DNA of 64,000 nt from Flavobacterium sp. YO12 (GCF_004119495.1 NZ_NRQU01000013.1:24676-88675); one strand, 5' to 3'; shown: positions 16,797 through 25,970, numbered from the stretch's first letter. The notes: generated from the sequence alone by a model not told the origin. Made by a program: numbers and translations.

Positions 16797-17729
16797 TTAA
16801 TTTGATAATTCTGTTAGATTAATTTTACCCGTTAATTTTTCTTTCCAATTAGTCCAATTGTATTTTTTACTATAAACAAAAAGCAATATCGGATACACCA
16901 CTACAACTGGAAAAATAACATCAAAACCAGCAGAAGGTTCTGATAGATCAATAAAAATAGAATGTGTCTGAAAAACCGTCCAATCTGAAGTAACCAATAA
17001 AGCTCCTACCAGATTATTAGCAGCATGAAAACCCAAAGCCAGTTCCATCCCATCATCCATTAATGTAATAATTCCTAGAAACAAACCTGTTCCTATATAA
17101 TACACCATTATTATATATCCCATTTTTGTAACCTCGGGATTTAAGATATGCATAAATCCAAATATCAATGAAGTCATCATAAGCGGAAACCACTTATTCT
17201 GCGCTAAATTTGCGAAGCCCTGCATTAAATAGCCTCTAAAAACATATTCCTCTGTACTTGTTTGAATAGGAATTAAAATACCGCCAATAACTACTAAAAT
17301 CAAAAATGGAATCAGCTTAAAATTCCACACAAACTTTTCGGGAGCTTGAAAATACAAGACAGAAAAACTTGCAATAGAAAAAACCGACCATAAAATAAAA
17401 GAGAACAAAATACGACTCCAATCGACTTTTTTTCTCCCTGTTGTAACTGACAACACGGTTTGATGATGTATGTATTTTACAACAAAATAAACACCTGCTA
17501 GAGCAAAAACAAATGAAATCATTATTAAGAACAAAGTAAGATTTGGTTCAAATATTTTTAATGCCGCATCATTATCGGTTGGAAAACCAGTTTTATCGGA
17601 GAAACTTTTCCAAAAAACTGCAATCGTAAAAGGCACCTGCCCTACAAATGAAGCTGTAATAATAAAAACAGATCCTAAAAGATACTTCCAAAATTTATTT
17701 TCAGGTTTAACACCTTGCTCTAAAAACAT
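16797..17729 (-). CDS. CPBP (CAAX/bacteriocin-processing) family intramembrane protease
   Basis: This is a predicted inner-membrane metalloprotease of the CPBP/Abi family. Motif 1 is E160, E161 and R165 in STEEYVFRGYLMQG. Motif 2 is H194 in FGFMHILNPE. Motif 3 is H235 and N239 in GFHAANN. At least seven hydrophobic segments surround them. The family cleaves within membranes, but its bacterial substrates are mostly unknown. The stop is 8 bases upstream of the menE start on the same strand, so the two genes are probably co-transcribed with no obvious functional link. Length (310 residues) is normal. Confidence 0.9.
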   Translation of the reverse strand: MFLEQGVKPENKFWKYLLGSVFIITASFVGQVPFTIAVFWKSFSDKTGFPTDNDAALKIFEPNLTLFLIMISFVFALAGVYFVVKYIHHQTVLSVTTGRKKVDWSRILFSFILWSVFSIASFSVLYFQAPEKFVWNFKLIPFLILVVIGGILIPIQTSTEEYVFRGYLMQGFANLAQNKWFPLMMTSLIFGFMHILNPEVTKMGYIIMVYYIGTGLFLGIITLMDDGMELALGFHAANNLVGALLVTSDWTVFQTHSIFIDLSEPSAGFDVIFPVVVVYPILLFVYSKKYNWTNWKEKLTGKINLTELSN

Positions 17730-17775
17730 ATATTTAAAATTTTTAAAATGAGAATTCTATTTAAATAGTAAATCC

Positions 17776-17783
17776 TATTTTTG
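17776..17783 (+). promoter_or_regulatory. -7 promoter element for the ArsC-like gene
   Basis: TATTTTTG (exact TAnnTTTG), 60 bases before the ATG at 17844. It overlaps the TTG codon at 17781, which argues against that upstream start. Confidence 0.5.
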
Positions 17784-17843
17784 TTATTGCTAAAATACCG
17801 CTTTTTTACAGAACCTATTTCAGCACACTTTAAATATAACAAA

Positions 17844-18188
17844 ATGATACAAATTTATCACAATCCACGCTGCGGAAAATCAAGAAACTGCCTCGCTTTT
17901 ATTGACCAGACAAATCAAGAATATGAAATAATTCCATATTTAACTGAAACACCAAGCTTTAGTGAATTAAAAGAACTTCTTAAAAAATTAAACCTGCAAC
18001 CTATAGAATTAGTTAGAACCAAAGAAAAAATTTGGATAGAAAACTACAAAGAAAAAACATTGACTAATGATGAAATTATTCAAGCAATGACAGATAACCC
18101 AATCCTAATTGAACGTCCAATTGTTATAAAAGATGGAAAAGCAATTATTGGGAGAGATTTAGATAAAGTGGCTTCTTTTTTAGATTAA
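17844..18188 (+). CDS. ArsC/Spx-like arsenate reductase family protein
   Basis: A 114-residue cytoplasmic thioredoxin-fold protein of the glutaredoxin-dependent ArsC family. The catalytic cysteine lies in NPRCGKSRNC (residues 7-16), and the cis-proline region NPILIERPIVI (near residue 85) is clear. Classic ArsC reduces arsenate using glutathione and glutaredoxin, but many family members (YffB-like) have no proven arsenate activity. No ars operon is nearby, so a general thiol role is as likely. The start at 17844 places the family N-terminus MIQIYHNPRC correctly. Confidence 0.85.
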   Translation: MIQIYHNPRCGKSRNCLAFIDQTNQEYEIIPYLTETPSFSELKELLKKLNLQPIELVRTKEKIWIENYKEKTLTNDEIIQAMTDNPILIERPIVIKDGKAIIGRDLDKVASFLD

Positions 18189-18241
18189 TACTAAATACCA
18201 AATTAACATTTTTTTATGATCTTACACTTTAAACCAAAAGC

Positions 18242-18249
18242 TACATTTG
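18242..18249 (+). promoter_or_regulatory. -7 promoter element for the TonB-dependent receptor
   Basis: TACATTTG (exact TAnnTTTG), 31 bases before the receptor ATG at 18281. Confidence 0.5.
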
Positions 18250-18280
18250 CGGTCTAAAGAATCAAAGAAACCAAAAAAAA

Positions 18281-20743
18281 ATGAAGAAAATCAAATTCGC
18301 TGTAATACTTGTATTGCTTTTTACAAGTTTTTACAACTATGCACAGCAGGGACCGCCCGCAAAAAACAAGGTAAAAGTTACTGGAAAAGTTTTAGAAAAA
18401 GTAAGCAAACAACCGTTGGAATATGCAACAATTTCAATAACTGCTCCAAACGATACTAAAGTTATTGCTGGTGGAATCACCAATCCAAAAGGTGAATTTG
18501 ATGTAGCTGTTGCACCGGGAACTTATGATATTAAGATTGAATTTATTTCGTTTAAATCAACCGAATTAAAGCAAAAAAGCATTAAAGATGACACTAATTT
18601 AGGTGTTATAAATTTATCTGAAGATGCTGCTCAATTAAATGAAGTTGTGGTTCGTGCAGAAAAATCAACAGTAGAAATTAAACTAGACAAAAAGGTTTAT
18701 AATGTTGGTCAAGATATGATTGTAAAAGGCGGAACTGTTAGTGACGTCCTAGACAATGTACCATCAGTTTCTGTTGATACCGAAGGAAATGTAAGTTTAA
18801 GAGGAAGCGACAATATTCGAATTTTAATTGACGGAAGACCTTCTAACGCTATAAATGTTGCCGAAGCTTTACGCCAGCTTCCTGCAGATGCAATTGATAA
18901 AGTTGAAGTTATTACAAATCCATCAGCGCGATACGATGCCGAAGGAGGATCTGGAATCATCAACATAGTTCTAAAAAAGGGTAAAAACCAAGGTTTCAAC
19001 GGAACATTTATTGCTTCTACAGGTATCCCAGAAGCTTATGGGTTAACAGGAAATCTAAATTATAAAACAGAAAAATTAAACTATTTTACTACTCTAGGTT
19101 ATAACCACAGAACTAATGAAGGAGGAGGTTTAACTAATACATCTTACTATAATGCTGATGGTACGCCAAAAGGTTTCTTAGATGAAGATCGTGACACTAA
19201 AAGAGAATCTGATGGATTTAATGGAAGAGCAGGAATCGAATGGACTGTTGCGCCAAATACTTTCTGGACAAACGCCATTAATTACCAAAAAAATTCTGGT
19301 GACACTAGAGACTTAATTAATTACAGTAATTTTGACTCAAATAGTAATCCTACAGGTAATTCGTTTCGTTTAAATAACGGAGAAACCAATAGTCAAAATG
19401 TAGAATATACTTCGAATTTGATTAAAAATTTCAACGATAAAGGACACAAACTTACAGCTGATTTATCTATTTCAAGAAACACAGATAACAACAGCAGTAT
19501 TATTACCGCTTCGCCAAACTACAATACAACACTAAACGATCAAGTACAAAAACAAGTACAATTGCAAGCAGATTATGTATTGCCTTTAGGAAAAGGCGGT
19601 CAGTTTGAAGCAGGATATAAAGGTAGTTTTGGTGATTTAAATAATGAATACTTCGTTACAGATGATTCAGGAGCAAAAGATCCAAACTTATCAAACACTT
19701 TAGAATACAAAGAGAATATTAATGCTCTTTACACTCAATATGGCTTTAAAGTAAATAAATTCTCGTATTTATTTGGCTTACGTTGGGAAGACACGAATAT
19801 TCAAGTAAACTTATTAGACAACAACGATTTCAATACTAAAAAGTACAACAACTTGTTTCCAAGTGCTTTTATCAGTTATGAAATTTCAGATCAAAGCAAC
19901 TTTACAGCAAGTTACAGCAAGCGTTTAACAAGACCAAGAGGTCGTTTTATGAATCCAGCTGTTAACTACTCAAGTAATGTTAACATTTTTCAAGGAAATC
20001 CTGATTTAGATCCATCATTAACAGACAAATATGACATTGGTTATATCAAACGTTGGGACAAAGTAACTTTCAATACTTCAGCTTATTTTGAAGACACAAA
20101 AGATGTATTCAGCTTTGTTAGAACTCCAAATGGAGAAGAAGTAAACGGAATTCCAGTTATTTTAAGCAGACCTATTAACTTAGGTAAAGAACAAAAATTT
20201 GGTTTTGAGTTTACCTTAAATTATACTCCGTTTAAATGGTGGAGAGTAAACAGTAACTTCAATCTTTACAACGTAAAAACAACAGGAGAAAATACTTATG
20301 TTGATACTAAAGGCAATACTGTAGTACAAAATCTTGACAATCAAGCTAATTCTTGGTTTGCAAGAATCAACTCTAAACTGACTTTACCATACAAAATTGA
20401 CTGGCAATTGAATGCTACTTACAATGGCGAACAAAAAACAGCTCAAGGTAAAAACTTAGGTCAGTTTGGAATGAACACTGCATTAAGCAAAGATGTTATG
20501 AAAGACAAAGCTACAATTGCTTTCAACATCAGTGATATTTTCAACTCAAGAATTATGAGATCGTACACTTACCTTCAAAATGATACCACTCTTGAAAGTC
20601 AGAGATCATATGGTGAAATGCAATTTCGTAAGCGCCAATTCAATTTATCATTTACTTATCGTTTTAACAAACCTAAAAATGATAGAGAAAAGGCACCAAG
20701 AAATGACGGCGGCGGTGACGGCGGCGGCGATTTCCCTGGATAA
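18281..20743 (+). CDS. TonB-dependent receptor-like outer membrane beta-barrel protein
   Basis: The signal peptide (AVILVLLFTSFYNYAQQ) is followed by a carboxypeptidase-regulatory-like beta-sandwich (about residues 30-110, VTGKVLEKVSKQPLEYATISI). A plug domain comes next (about residues 130-235, GGTVSDVLDNVPSVSVDTEGNVSLRG and a GSGIINIVLKKG end). The rest is an outer-membrane barrel ending before an unusual GGGDGGGDFPG tail. The subgroup is the stand-alone family often called outer membrane beta-barrel protein, with no SusD partner. Substrate is unknown. The glycine-rich end replaces the usual terminal aromatic barrel strand, so the last strand lies before it. Confidence 0.85.
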   Translation: MKKIKFAVILVLLFTSFYNYAQQGPPAKNKVKVTGKVLEKVSKQPLEYATISITAPNDTKVIAGGITNPKGEFDVAVAPGTYDIKIEFISFKSTELKQKSIKDDTNLGVINLSEDAAQLNEVVVRAEKSTVEIKLDKKVYNVGQDMIVKGGTVSDVLDNVPSVSVDTEGNVSLRGSDNIRILIDGRPSNAINVAEALRQLPADAIDKVEVITNPSARYDAEGGSGIINIVLKKGKNQGFNGTFIASTGIPEAYGLTGNLNYKTEKLNYFTTLGYNHRTNEGGGLTNTSYYNADGTPKGFLDEDRDTKRESDGFNGRAGIEWTVAPNTFWTNAINYQKNSGDTRDLINYSNFDSNSNPTGNSFRLNNGETNSQNVEYTSNLIKNFNDKGHKLTADLSISRNTDNNSSIITASPNYNTTLNDQVQKQVQLQADYVLPLGKGGQFEAGYKGSFGDLNNEYFVTDDSGAKDPNLSNTLEYKENINALYTQYGFKVNKFSYLFGLRWEDTNIQVNLLDNNDFNTKKYNNLFPSAFISYEISDQSNFTASYSKRLTRPRGRFMNPAVNYSSNVNIFQGNPDLDPSLTDKYDIGYIKRWDKVTFNTSAYFEDTKDVFSFVRTPNGEEVNGIPVILSRPINLGKEQKFGFEFTLNYTPFKWWRVNSNFNLYNVKTTGENTYVDTKGNTVVQNLDNQANSWFARINSKLTLPYKIDWQLNATYNGEQKTAQGKNLGQFGMNTALSKDVMKDKATIAFNISDIFNSRIMRSYTYLQNDTTLESQRSYGEMQFRKRQFNLSFTYRFNKPKNDREKAPRNDGGGDGGGDFPG

Positions 20744-20766
20744 GCTATATTAAACTCCAATACTAA

Positions 20767-20816
20767 AAATTCCAAATTCCAATCTTTCACAGTTGGAATT
20801 TGGAATTTCTTTTTTT
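20767..20816 (+). terminator. Terminator after the TonB-dependent receptor
   Basis: A perfect 16-bp stem AAATTCCAAATTCCAA (20767-20782) and TTGGAATTTGGAATTT (20793-20808), then a T run to 20816. A further partial copy (ATTGGAATTTGGAATTTC) lies at about 20835-20852. Confidence 0.85.
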
Positions 20817-20854
20817 GAATCTGTACCAATTAAGATTGGAATTTGGAATTTCAT

Positions 20855-21145
20855 TCCGATAGCTATCGGGCAATGTCATTAAGTTAAGGACTTGGTATTT
20901 TTACTTTCTCGCAGATTTACGCAGAAAAAAAAAAAATCTGCTGGATCTGCCAAATCTGCGTGCTATTTTTTTATTTTTCCTTAATGACATTGCATGAGCG
21001 TTAGCGAATTGACGAAGCAATCTCCACAAGCAGCTCCGTAATCTGTATTGCCAATCTTTGTCGAGTTTCTCGCGAAGATTCCTCGTACCTCGGAATGACA
21101 ATATTATGTTTAAATTTTGCGTCTAAGCTCCCGATAGCTATCGAA
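20855..21145. repeat. Mosaic of intergenic repeats
   Basis: This part of the 527-base gap between the receptor and a small membrane gene holds no supported gene. It contains two copies of the CCCGATAGCTATCGGG palindrome (20855-20870 and 21130-21145, each imperfect at one end). An inverted pair CAATGTCATTAA (20871-20882) and TTAATGACATTG (about 20981-20992) encloses GCAGATTTACGCAG-type repeats. A block at about 21058-21081 shares TTGTCGAG..CTCGCGAAGATT with the long repeat at 5692-5795. An open frame across it is an accident of the repeats. Confidence 0.75.
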
Positions 21146-21226
21146 ATTGCGAGATTAATTTTGTCTCCTAAAAGCTTAACTTAATTATATCAAGCCATCT
21201 GAATGCAATTTCTTTTTTTGGCACAA

Positions 21227-21253
21227 AAAAAAGAACCCAAAGGGTTCTTTTTT
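21227..21253 (-). terminator. Terminator after the small membrane protein
   Basis: AAAAAAGAACCC (21227-21238) pairs with GGGTTCTTTTTT (21242-21253). On the minus strand it follows the stop at 21271 by about 18 bases and ends in Ts. Confidence 0.75.
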
Positions 21254-21270
21254 ATGAAATCAATCTAAAA

Positions 21271-21444
21271 TTAAATTGATTGTTCTTCTTGTCTTTTTTT
21301 GGCTCTTTTTTCTTTGAACATTTCCCAGCTTGCTCCCGTAACCCAATAAGATACGAAACCAACTAAGAAAAACATTAACCAAAACCCTATAGTTAGTACG
21401 GTTAAGAAAAGTAAAAAGCCTAAGTACTGTGAAAATTCAAACAT
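21271..21444 (-). CDS. 57-residue membrane protein, unknown function
   Basis: This minus-strand frame starts at ATG 21444 and stops at TAA 21271-21273. The product begins MFEFSQYLGF, holds one long or two short hydrophobic segments (LLFLTVLTIGFWLMFFLVGF), then SYWVTGASWEMFKEKRAKK and an acidic end. Several things point to a real gene: a hydrophobic core with positive-inside flank, a TACATTTG promoter element 27 bases upstream and a terminator just downstream. I know such short proteins from Flavobacterium but no function. It is too short for many gene callers. Confidence 0.65.
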   Translation of the reverse strand: MFEFSQYLGFLLFLTVLTIGFWLMFFLVGFVSYWVTGASWEMFKEKRAKKRQEEQSI

Positions 21445-21471
21445 GTTTTCCGGAATTTTTGAATGTTACGA

Positions 21472-21479
21472 CAAATGTA
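21472..21479 (-). promoter_or_regulatory. -7 promoter element for the 57-residue membrane protein
   Basis: The minus strand reads TACATTTG (exact TAnnTTTG), 27 bases upstream of the start at 21444. Confidence 0.5.
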
Positions 21480-21622
21480 GGTTATAAATTCTTCCTTGGC
21501 AATAAAATCTAAATCAATTTTCATGAAATAACATTTATACGTATATTTATATTCATTTTAAATAAGCTTTTTTTAAAGAATATTATTCAACTCTCTAAAT
21601 TAGAACAACATGAGTATTTCTA

Positions 21623-21702
21623 GGAGCTGAAACCTGCTGTACGCTATATCTTTTGTGTCGAACACCGCCACAAAAGGATGCCGCTTCCATCAGGGCTAGG
21701 GC
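21623..21702. repeat. Structured intergenic element upstream of fumC
   Basis: About 80 bases with higher GC than the surroundings, beginning GGAGCTGAAACC and ending GCTAGGGC. In the centre TCTTTTGTG (near 21649) can pair with CACAAAAGGA (near 21669). From memory, closely similar blocks recur between genes in many Flavobacterium chromosomes, usually with the same hairpin and ending. Only one copy is in this window. It fills most of the 307-base gap before fumC; no other gene is seen there. Confidence 0.6.
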
Positions 21703-21751
21703 AATCATTTTCAAAAGAAACACATTTTACAAACAACATATTTACAACAAA

Positions 21752-23137
21752 ATGAAATACAGAATAGAAAAAGACACTATGGGCGAAGTTCAAGTCCCAG
21801 CCGATAAATATTGGGGTGCACAAACAGAACGTTCTCGAAATAATTTTAAAATTGGAAATTCTGGATCGATGCCCAAAGAAATCATCGAAGGATTTGCCTA
21901 TCTAAAAAAAGCAGCCGCTTATGCGAATTACGATTTAGGTGTTTTGCCAATCGAAAAAAGAGACGCAATTGCCGAAGTCTGCGATGAAATTCTAGAAGGA
22001 AAATTAGACGATCAATTTCCATTAGTAATTTGGCAGACAGGTTCAGGCACGCAAAGCAATATGAATGTAAACGAAGTAATTGCAAACCGCGCACAAGTTC
22101 TTAAAGGCTTTGAAATTGGCGAAGGCGAGCAATTTATTAAAGCAAATGATGATGTTAATAAATCACAATCATCAAATGATACTTTCCCAACCGGAATGCA
22201 TATCGCTGCTTACAAAATGGTGGTAGAAACCACAATTCCTGGAGTTGAAAAACTGCATGCTACACTGAACAAAAAAGCCATTGAATTCAAAAATGTTGTA
22301 AAAATTGGTCGTACGCATTTAATGGACGCCACTCCTCTTACACTGGGTCAGGAAATTTCAGGCTATGCAGCCCAATTGGCTTTTGGACTAAAAGCATTAA
22401 AAAATACTTTAGCCCATTTATCAGAAATCGCTTTGGGCGGAACCGCCGTTGGAACAGGATTAAACACTCCAAAAGGCTATGATGTAAAAGTTGCTGCATA
22501 TATTGCAAAGTTCACAAACCACCCTTTTATAACTGCCGAAAACAAATTTGAGGCTTTGGCAGCACACGATGCGATTGTTGAAACACATGGAGCATTAAAA
22601 CAACTAGCCGTTTCTTTAAACAAAATCGCAAATGATGTTAGAATGTTGGCTTCTGGACCACGTTCTGGAATTGGCGAAATTCATATTCCAGAAAACGAAC
22701 CCGGATCGTCTATCATGCCCGGAAAAGTAAACCCAACACAATGTGAAGCTTTAACAATGGTATGCGCTCAAGTAATTGGAAACGATATGGCAATTGCCGT
22801 TGGCGGAATGCAGGGACATTATGAGTTAAATGTTTTTAAACCAGTTATGGCTGCCAACTTCCTGCAATCTGCACGTTTACTTGGAGATGCCTGCGTTTCA
22901 TTTGATGAACATTGCGCACAGGGAATCGAACCAAATTACAAACGAATTAAAGAGTTAGTAGACAATTCTCTCATGCTTGTAACAGCGCTAAATACAAAAA
23001 TTGGTTATTATAAAGCCGCAGAAATTGCTCAAACCGCTCACAAAAATGGAACAACTCTAAAAGAAGAAGCAATTCATCTAGGCTATGTAACCCCTGAAGA
23101 TTTTGACGCTTGGGTTAAACCTGAAGATATGGTCTAA
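21752..23137 (+). CDS. fumC: Class II fumarate hydratase
   Basis: Fumarase C interconverts fumarate and malate in the TCA cycle without an iron-sulfur cluster. From the ATG at 21752 the protein has 461 residues. Visible active-site blocks are [14 protein letters not shown] (residues 96-109), [10 protein letters not shown] (H189) and the fumarase/aspartase signature [12 protein letters not shown] (318-329) with its flexible-loop serine. The frame runs open upstream to 21653, but those codons fall in the intergenic element and do not match the family. A terminator follows. Argininosuccinate lyase and aspartase are excluded by the overall match to FumC. Confidence 0.96.
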   Translation: MKYRIEKDTMGEVQVPADKYWGAQTERSRNNFKIGNSGSMPKEIIEGFAYLKKAAAYANYDLGVLPIEKRDAIAEVCDEILEGKLDDQFPLVIWQTGSGTQSNMNVNEVIANRAQVLKGFEIGEGEQFIKANDDVNKSQSSNDTFPTGMHIAAYKMVVETTIPGVEKLHATLNKKAIEFKNVVKIGRTHLMDATPLTLGQEISGYAAQLAFGLKALKNTLAHLSEIALGGTAVGTGLNTPKGYDVKVAAYIAKFTNHPFITAENKFEALAAHDAIVETHGALKQLAVSLNKIANDVRMLASGPRSGIGEIHIPENEPGSSIMPGKVNPTQCEALTMVCAQVIGNDMAIAVGGMQGHYELNVFKPVMAANFLQSARLLGDACVSFDEHCAQGIEPNYKRIKELVDNSLMLVTALNTKIGYYKAAEIAQTAHKNGTTLKEEAIHLGYVTPEDFDAWVKPEDMV

Positions 23138-23160
23138 ATTTAATGGTTAATGGTTAATCA

Positions 23161-23193
23161 AAAAAAGCCTGAAATAAAATTTCAGGCTTTTTT
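23161..23193 (+). terminator. Rho-independent terminator after fumC
   Basis: A perfect 15-bp stem AAAAAAGCCTGAAAT (23161-23175) and ATTTCAGGCTTTTTT (23179-23193) with a 3-base loop. Confidence 0.85.
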
Positions 23194-23198
23194 CTTCT

Positions 23199-23266
23199 TG
23201 TCACCCTGAGCGAAGTCGAAGGGCTTTTGATATTGTAAAATCCTTCGACTTCGCTAAGGATGACAA
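23199..23266. repeat. Inverted repeat of the TGTCACCCTGAGCGAAGTCGAAGG class
   Basis: The left arm TTGTCACCCTGAGCGAAG with GTCGAAGG pairs with the right arm CCTTCGACTTCGCTAAGGAT plus GACAA (23242-23266). This text is, from memory, a widespread intergenic repeat in Bacteroidota. It is distinct from the 5692 and 20855 families though built the same way. Confidence 0.75.
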
Positions 23267-23319
23267 TGTATAATTACGATCGGAATTTCAATTAATAATT
23301 GATAATTAACAATTCACCA

Positions 23320-24522
23320 TTATTTACCATCTACATAATCTTGTAAATAGCTGAATCTTTCAGTTAATTTACCTTTTTCAGTAATTTTTGCACGTTTTAA
23401 AATCCCGTCTTTATCTCCGTTGAAAAAAGCGGGAATTACATGTTCCATAAATTGCTCTCCGAAACCTTCACTAGCGTCTTTTGGAATTTCGCAAGGTAAA
23501 TTATCAACTGCCATCACCGCAACAGCAGCAGGATGAAAAAAATCTACTTCTCGATCTTCCAAAGGAAAATAACCGTACAAAGGTTCTGCAATGGTCGACG
23601 AACGAATGGTACAAGCAATTGGTCCATTAACATCACATGAAATATCAGCTACAACTTTCAATTTACAATCACTCGCATTCAGCATTTCTTTTGTCAAAAT
23701 CATTGGAGCATTGTTAGCATAAAAATGACCTGCAAAATAAATATCTGAAACTTTAGTAAATCTTTCAAAATCTGAAGTATATTCTTCTGGATGATTTACA
23801 AAATCTTTAAAATCTAAAATTTGACCATCAAGTCTTTTATTATATTCTAAAACATCCAACTGAACATAAACAGCCTGCGCGTATTTTTTAGTCAGATAAT
23901 TATCAATCGTAATTTCTTTTACTTTAATAGCGTCTAAAATTTCTTTAGCTCCGCTGCCTACTTTCCCCGTTCCAGTAACGACAAATTTCAAAGCCGGCAT
24001 CGTTATACGCTTTAAATGCATAATCAAAGCATCTTTTCCCGAAAGAGTTTCTGCTTTAGGAAGCTTAAACAATTCAAACTTTAATCCAAAAGCACGAATT
24101 CCGTTATAAACTCCAACCATTCCAGCATACTTTCCGAAACCAATTAATCGATGATCGTTTGCATCAACAATCGTTTCGTGATCGTACAAATCAATATTTT
24201 TTTCTAAAATTGCCTGTAATAGCTTTCTATTATAAGGTTGTTTTTTGATGGTATGAGAAAAAAAGAAATAAGACTTATTTGGAATTAAATTTTCAACAGG
24301 AACTTCTTTCACCCCAAATAAAACATCACAATTTGAAACATCATCAGAAACCGTAATTCCCATACTTTTATATTGCGTATCCGAAAAAATCCTAATATCA
24401 GAACTTTCTACCTCTACAACCGCTTCATGATACTGCTGTTTCAATTTTGCCAATTCATCAGGAGCAAAGACAACGCGGCGATCTGGTGGGTTTTTTCTTT
24501 CTTTTATAATTCCAAATTTCAT
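23320..24522 (-). CDS. Saccharopine/alanine dehydrogenase-like NAD(P) oxidoreductase
   Basis: The 400-residue cytoplasmic protein has the N-terminal AlaDH/PNT-type domain followed by a Rossmann nucleotide site, VVTGTGKVGSGA (about residues 181-192). Candidate catalytic residues of the lysine-forming saccharopine dehydrogenase branch are K72 (GVKEVP) and H90 (FFSHTIKKQ). Later blocks CDVNGPIACTIRSSTIAEPLYGY and AVMAVDNLPCEIP also match that branch. In flavobacteria this protein is usually labelled just NAD(P)-dependent oxidoreductase. A role in lysine degradation is plausible but not shown, and no lysine gene lies next to it. Single gene with its own promoter. Confidence 0.8.
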   Translation of the reverse strand: MKFGIIKERKNPPDRRVVFAPDELAKLKQQYHEAVVEVESSDIRIFSDTQYKSMGITVSDDVSNCDVLFGVKEVPVENLIPNKSYFFFSHTIKKQPYNRKLLQAILEKNIDLYDHETIVDANDHRLIGFGKYAGMVGVYNGIRAFGLKFELFKLPKAETLSGKDALIMHLKRITMPALKFVVTGTGKVGSGAKEILDAIKVKEITIDNYLTKKYAQAVYVQLDVLEYNKRLDGQILDFKDFVNHPEEYTSDFERFTKVSDIYFAGHFYANNAPMILTKEMLNASDCKLKVVADISCDVNGPIACTIRSSTIAEPLYGYFPLEDREVDFFHPAAVAVMAVDNLPCEIPKDASEGFGEQFMEHVIPAFFNGDKDGILKRAKITEKGKLTERFSYLQDYVDGK

Positions 24523-24574
24523 TCAAACAAGTTTAAAACATTAATTAATATAACTTTTTACATCGTTTTTGTTT

Positions 24575-24582
24575 CAAATATA
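24575..24582 (-). promoter_or_regulatory. -7 promoter element for the oxidoreductase
   Basis: The minus strand reads TATATTTG (exact TAnnTTTG), 52 bases upstream of the start at 24522. Confidence 0.5.
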
Positions 24583-24741
24583 ACAAATTTCGTTAAAGTT
24601 TTGTTGTAAAAATACAATTTAGAATGTTTAAAAACCGTTTAAAGCTGACTAACAATCGACTACTCAAAACATTTGTTAATTTTAAGTTAAAGAAAGCTGA
24701 TTTGCATTCTAAAAATCACGAAACATAAATATTGAATTCTA

Positions 24742-24749
24742 TATATTTG
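24742..24749 (+). promoter_or_regulatory. -7 promoter element for the serine hydrolase
   Basis: TATATTTG (exact TAnnTTTG), only 13 bases before the ATG at 24763. This implies a very short leader, and the next ATG (24769) may be the start in use. Confidence 0.45.
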
Positions 24750-24762
24750 TTTTTAAAGAACG

Positions 24763-25965
24763 ATGCAAATGATTTTCCTTAAAAAGACAAAGATACCACA
24801 AATACTTTTTTCAATACTAGTTTTAAGTTCGTGTGGTAAAGACAAAAAAACAGATACCGCTACTACCTCAACAGTCGAAGATACATTACCTAAAATGAAG
24901 CCTTTAGGACCTGAAAAGAAAATATCACAGGCCTATAAAAACTCGGTAACAGGCAGAATAAATCACTTTTACAATAAAAACTGGCCAAACAACAGCATGA
25001 ACGGCAGTTTTTTGGTTGCCAGAAATGGTCAAATTATATTTGAAAGATACAACGGTTTTGCTAATAAAAATGAAGGAACCAAAATTACAGCCAATACTCC
25101 TGTACAAATTGCTTCGGTAAGTAAGGTTTTGACGGCTACCGCGGTTTTAAAATTGGTAAATGCTGGCAAAATAGACTTAGATCAAAAAGTAAATACGATT
25201 TTAAAAACGTTTCCTTACGAAGACTGCACTATAAGAATGCTTTTAGATCATCGTTCTGGAATGCGCAACTATGCTTATTTTACAGACAGAGATAAATCAG
25301 TTTGGGACAGACATAACCAGTTAACCAATAAAGACATTCTAGATATTCTGGCTACAAAAGATATTGGATTAGAATCAAGAACGGGAACTCGTTTCAGCTA
25401 CTGCAATACTAATTATGCTATGCTGGCGCTGATTATAGAAAAAATCACAGGGCTTAAATACAAAGAAGCGATGTCTGAAATGATTTTTAAACCTTTAGGC
25501 ATGACAAATACATATGTTTTTGATGATGATAAAGACAGAAAAAAAATTGTTCCATCATACAAAGGAAATGGTGTAGAAATTGGTTTTGATTATCTAGATA
25601 ATGTTTACGGTGATAAAAACGTTTTCTCGACTGTACGCGATCTTTTGAAATTTGACCGAGCTAGAAACTCACCTGATTTTTTAAAACCTGAACTATTAAA
25701 ACAAGTTTACACGGGATACAGCAACGAACGTAAAGGAACTAAAAATTACGGTTTAGGAATTAGAATGATTAATTGGGAAACGGGACAAAACTTCTATTTT
25801 CATAATGGCTGGTGGCATGGTAATACTTCATCGTACATTACTTTAATGAAAGAGAATGTAACGATTATTGCTTTATCTAATAAAATGAACAGAAACACTT
25901 ATGCTGTTCGTAAATTAGCACCAATCTTTGGAGATTATCCTTTTAATTTCAAAGACGAAGAATAA
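24763..25965 (+). CDS. Class-C beta-lactamase-like serine hydrolase lipoprotein
   Basis: The lipobox LVLSSC (C24) predicts a periplasm-facing or outer-membrane lipoprotein. The catalytic domain begins near residue 80 and shows the penicillin-binding triad of this family: SVSK (S118 to K121), YCN (Y213 to N215) and a C-terminal HNGWWHG in place of KTG. LLDHRSGMRNY and KPLGMTNTYVF are further family blocks. Members include D-alanyl-D-alanine carboxypeptidases, esterases and peptidases. Nothing here points to antibiotic resistance. The gene stands alone between divergent and intergenic repeats. Confidence 0.87.
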   Translation: MQMIFLKKTKIPQILFSILVLSSCGKDKKTDTATTSTVEDTLPKMKPLGPEKKISQAYKNSVTGRINHFYNKNWPNNSMNGSFLVARNGQIIFERYNGFANKNEGTKITANTPVQIASVSKVLTATAVLKLVNAGKIDLDQKVNTILKTFPYEDCTIRMLLDHRSGMRNYAYFTDRDKSVWDRHNQLTNKDILDILATKDIGLESRTGTRFSYCNTNYAMLALIIEKITGLKYKEAMSEMIFKPLGMTNTYVFDDDKDRKKIVPSYKGNGVEIGFDYLDNVYGDKNVFSTVRDLLKFDRARNSPDFLKPELLKQVYTGYSNERKGTKNYGLGIRMINWETGQNFYFHNGWWHGNTSSYITLMKENVTIIALSNKMNRNTYAVRKLAPIFGDYPFNFKDEE

Positions 25966-25970
25966 AATAG

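Noticed and set aside
20901..21101. 66-residue minus-strand frame rich in Arg and Phe
   Set aside because: It lies wholly within the repeat mosaic; the coding appearance comes from poly-A and inverted repeats.
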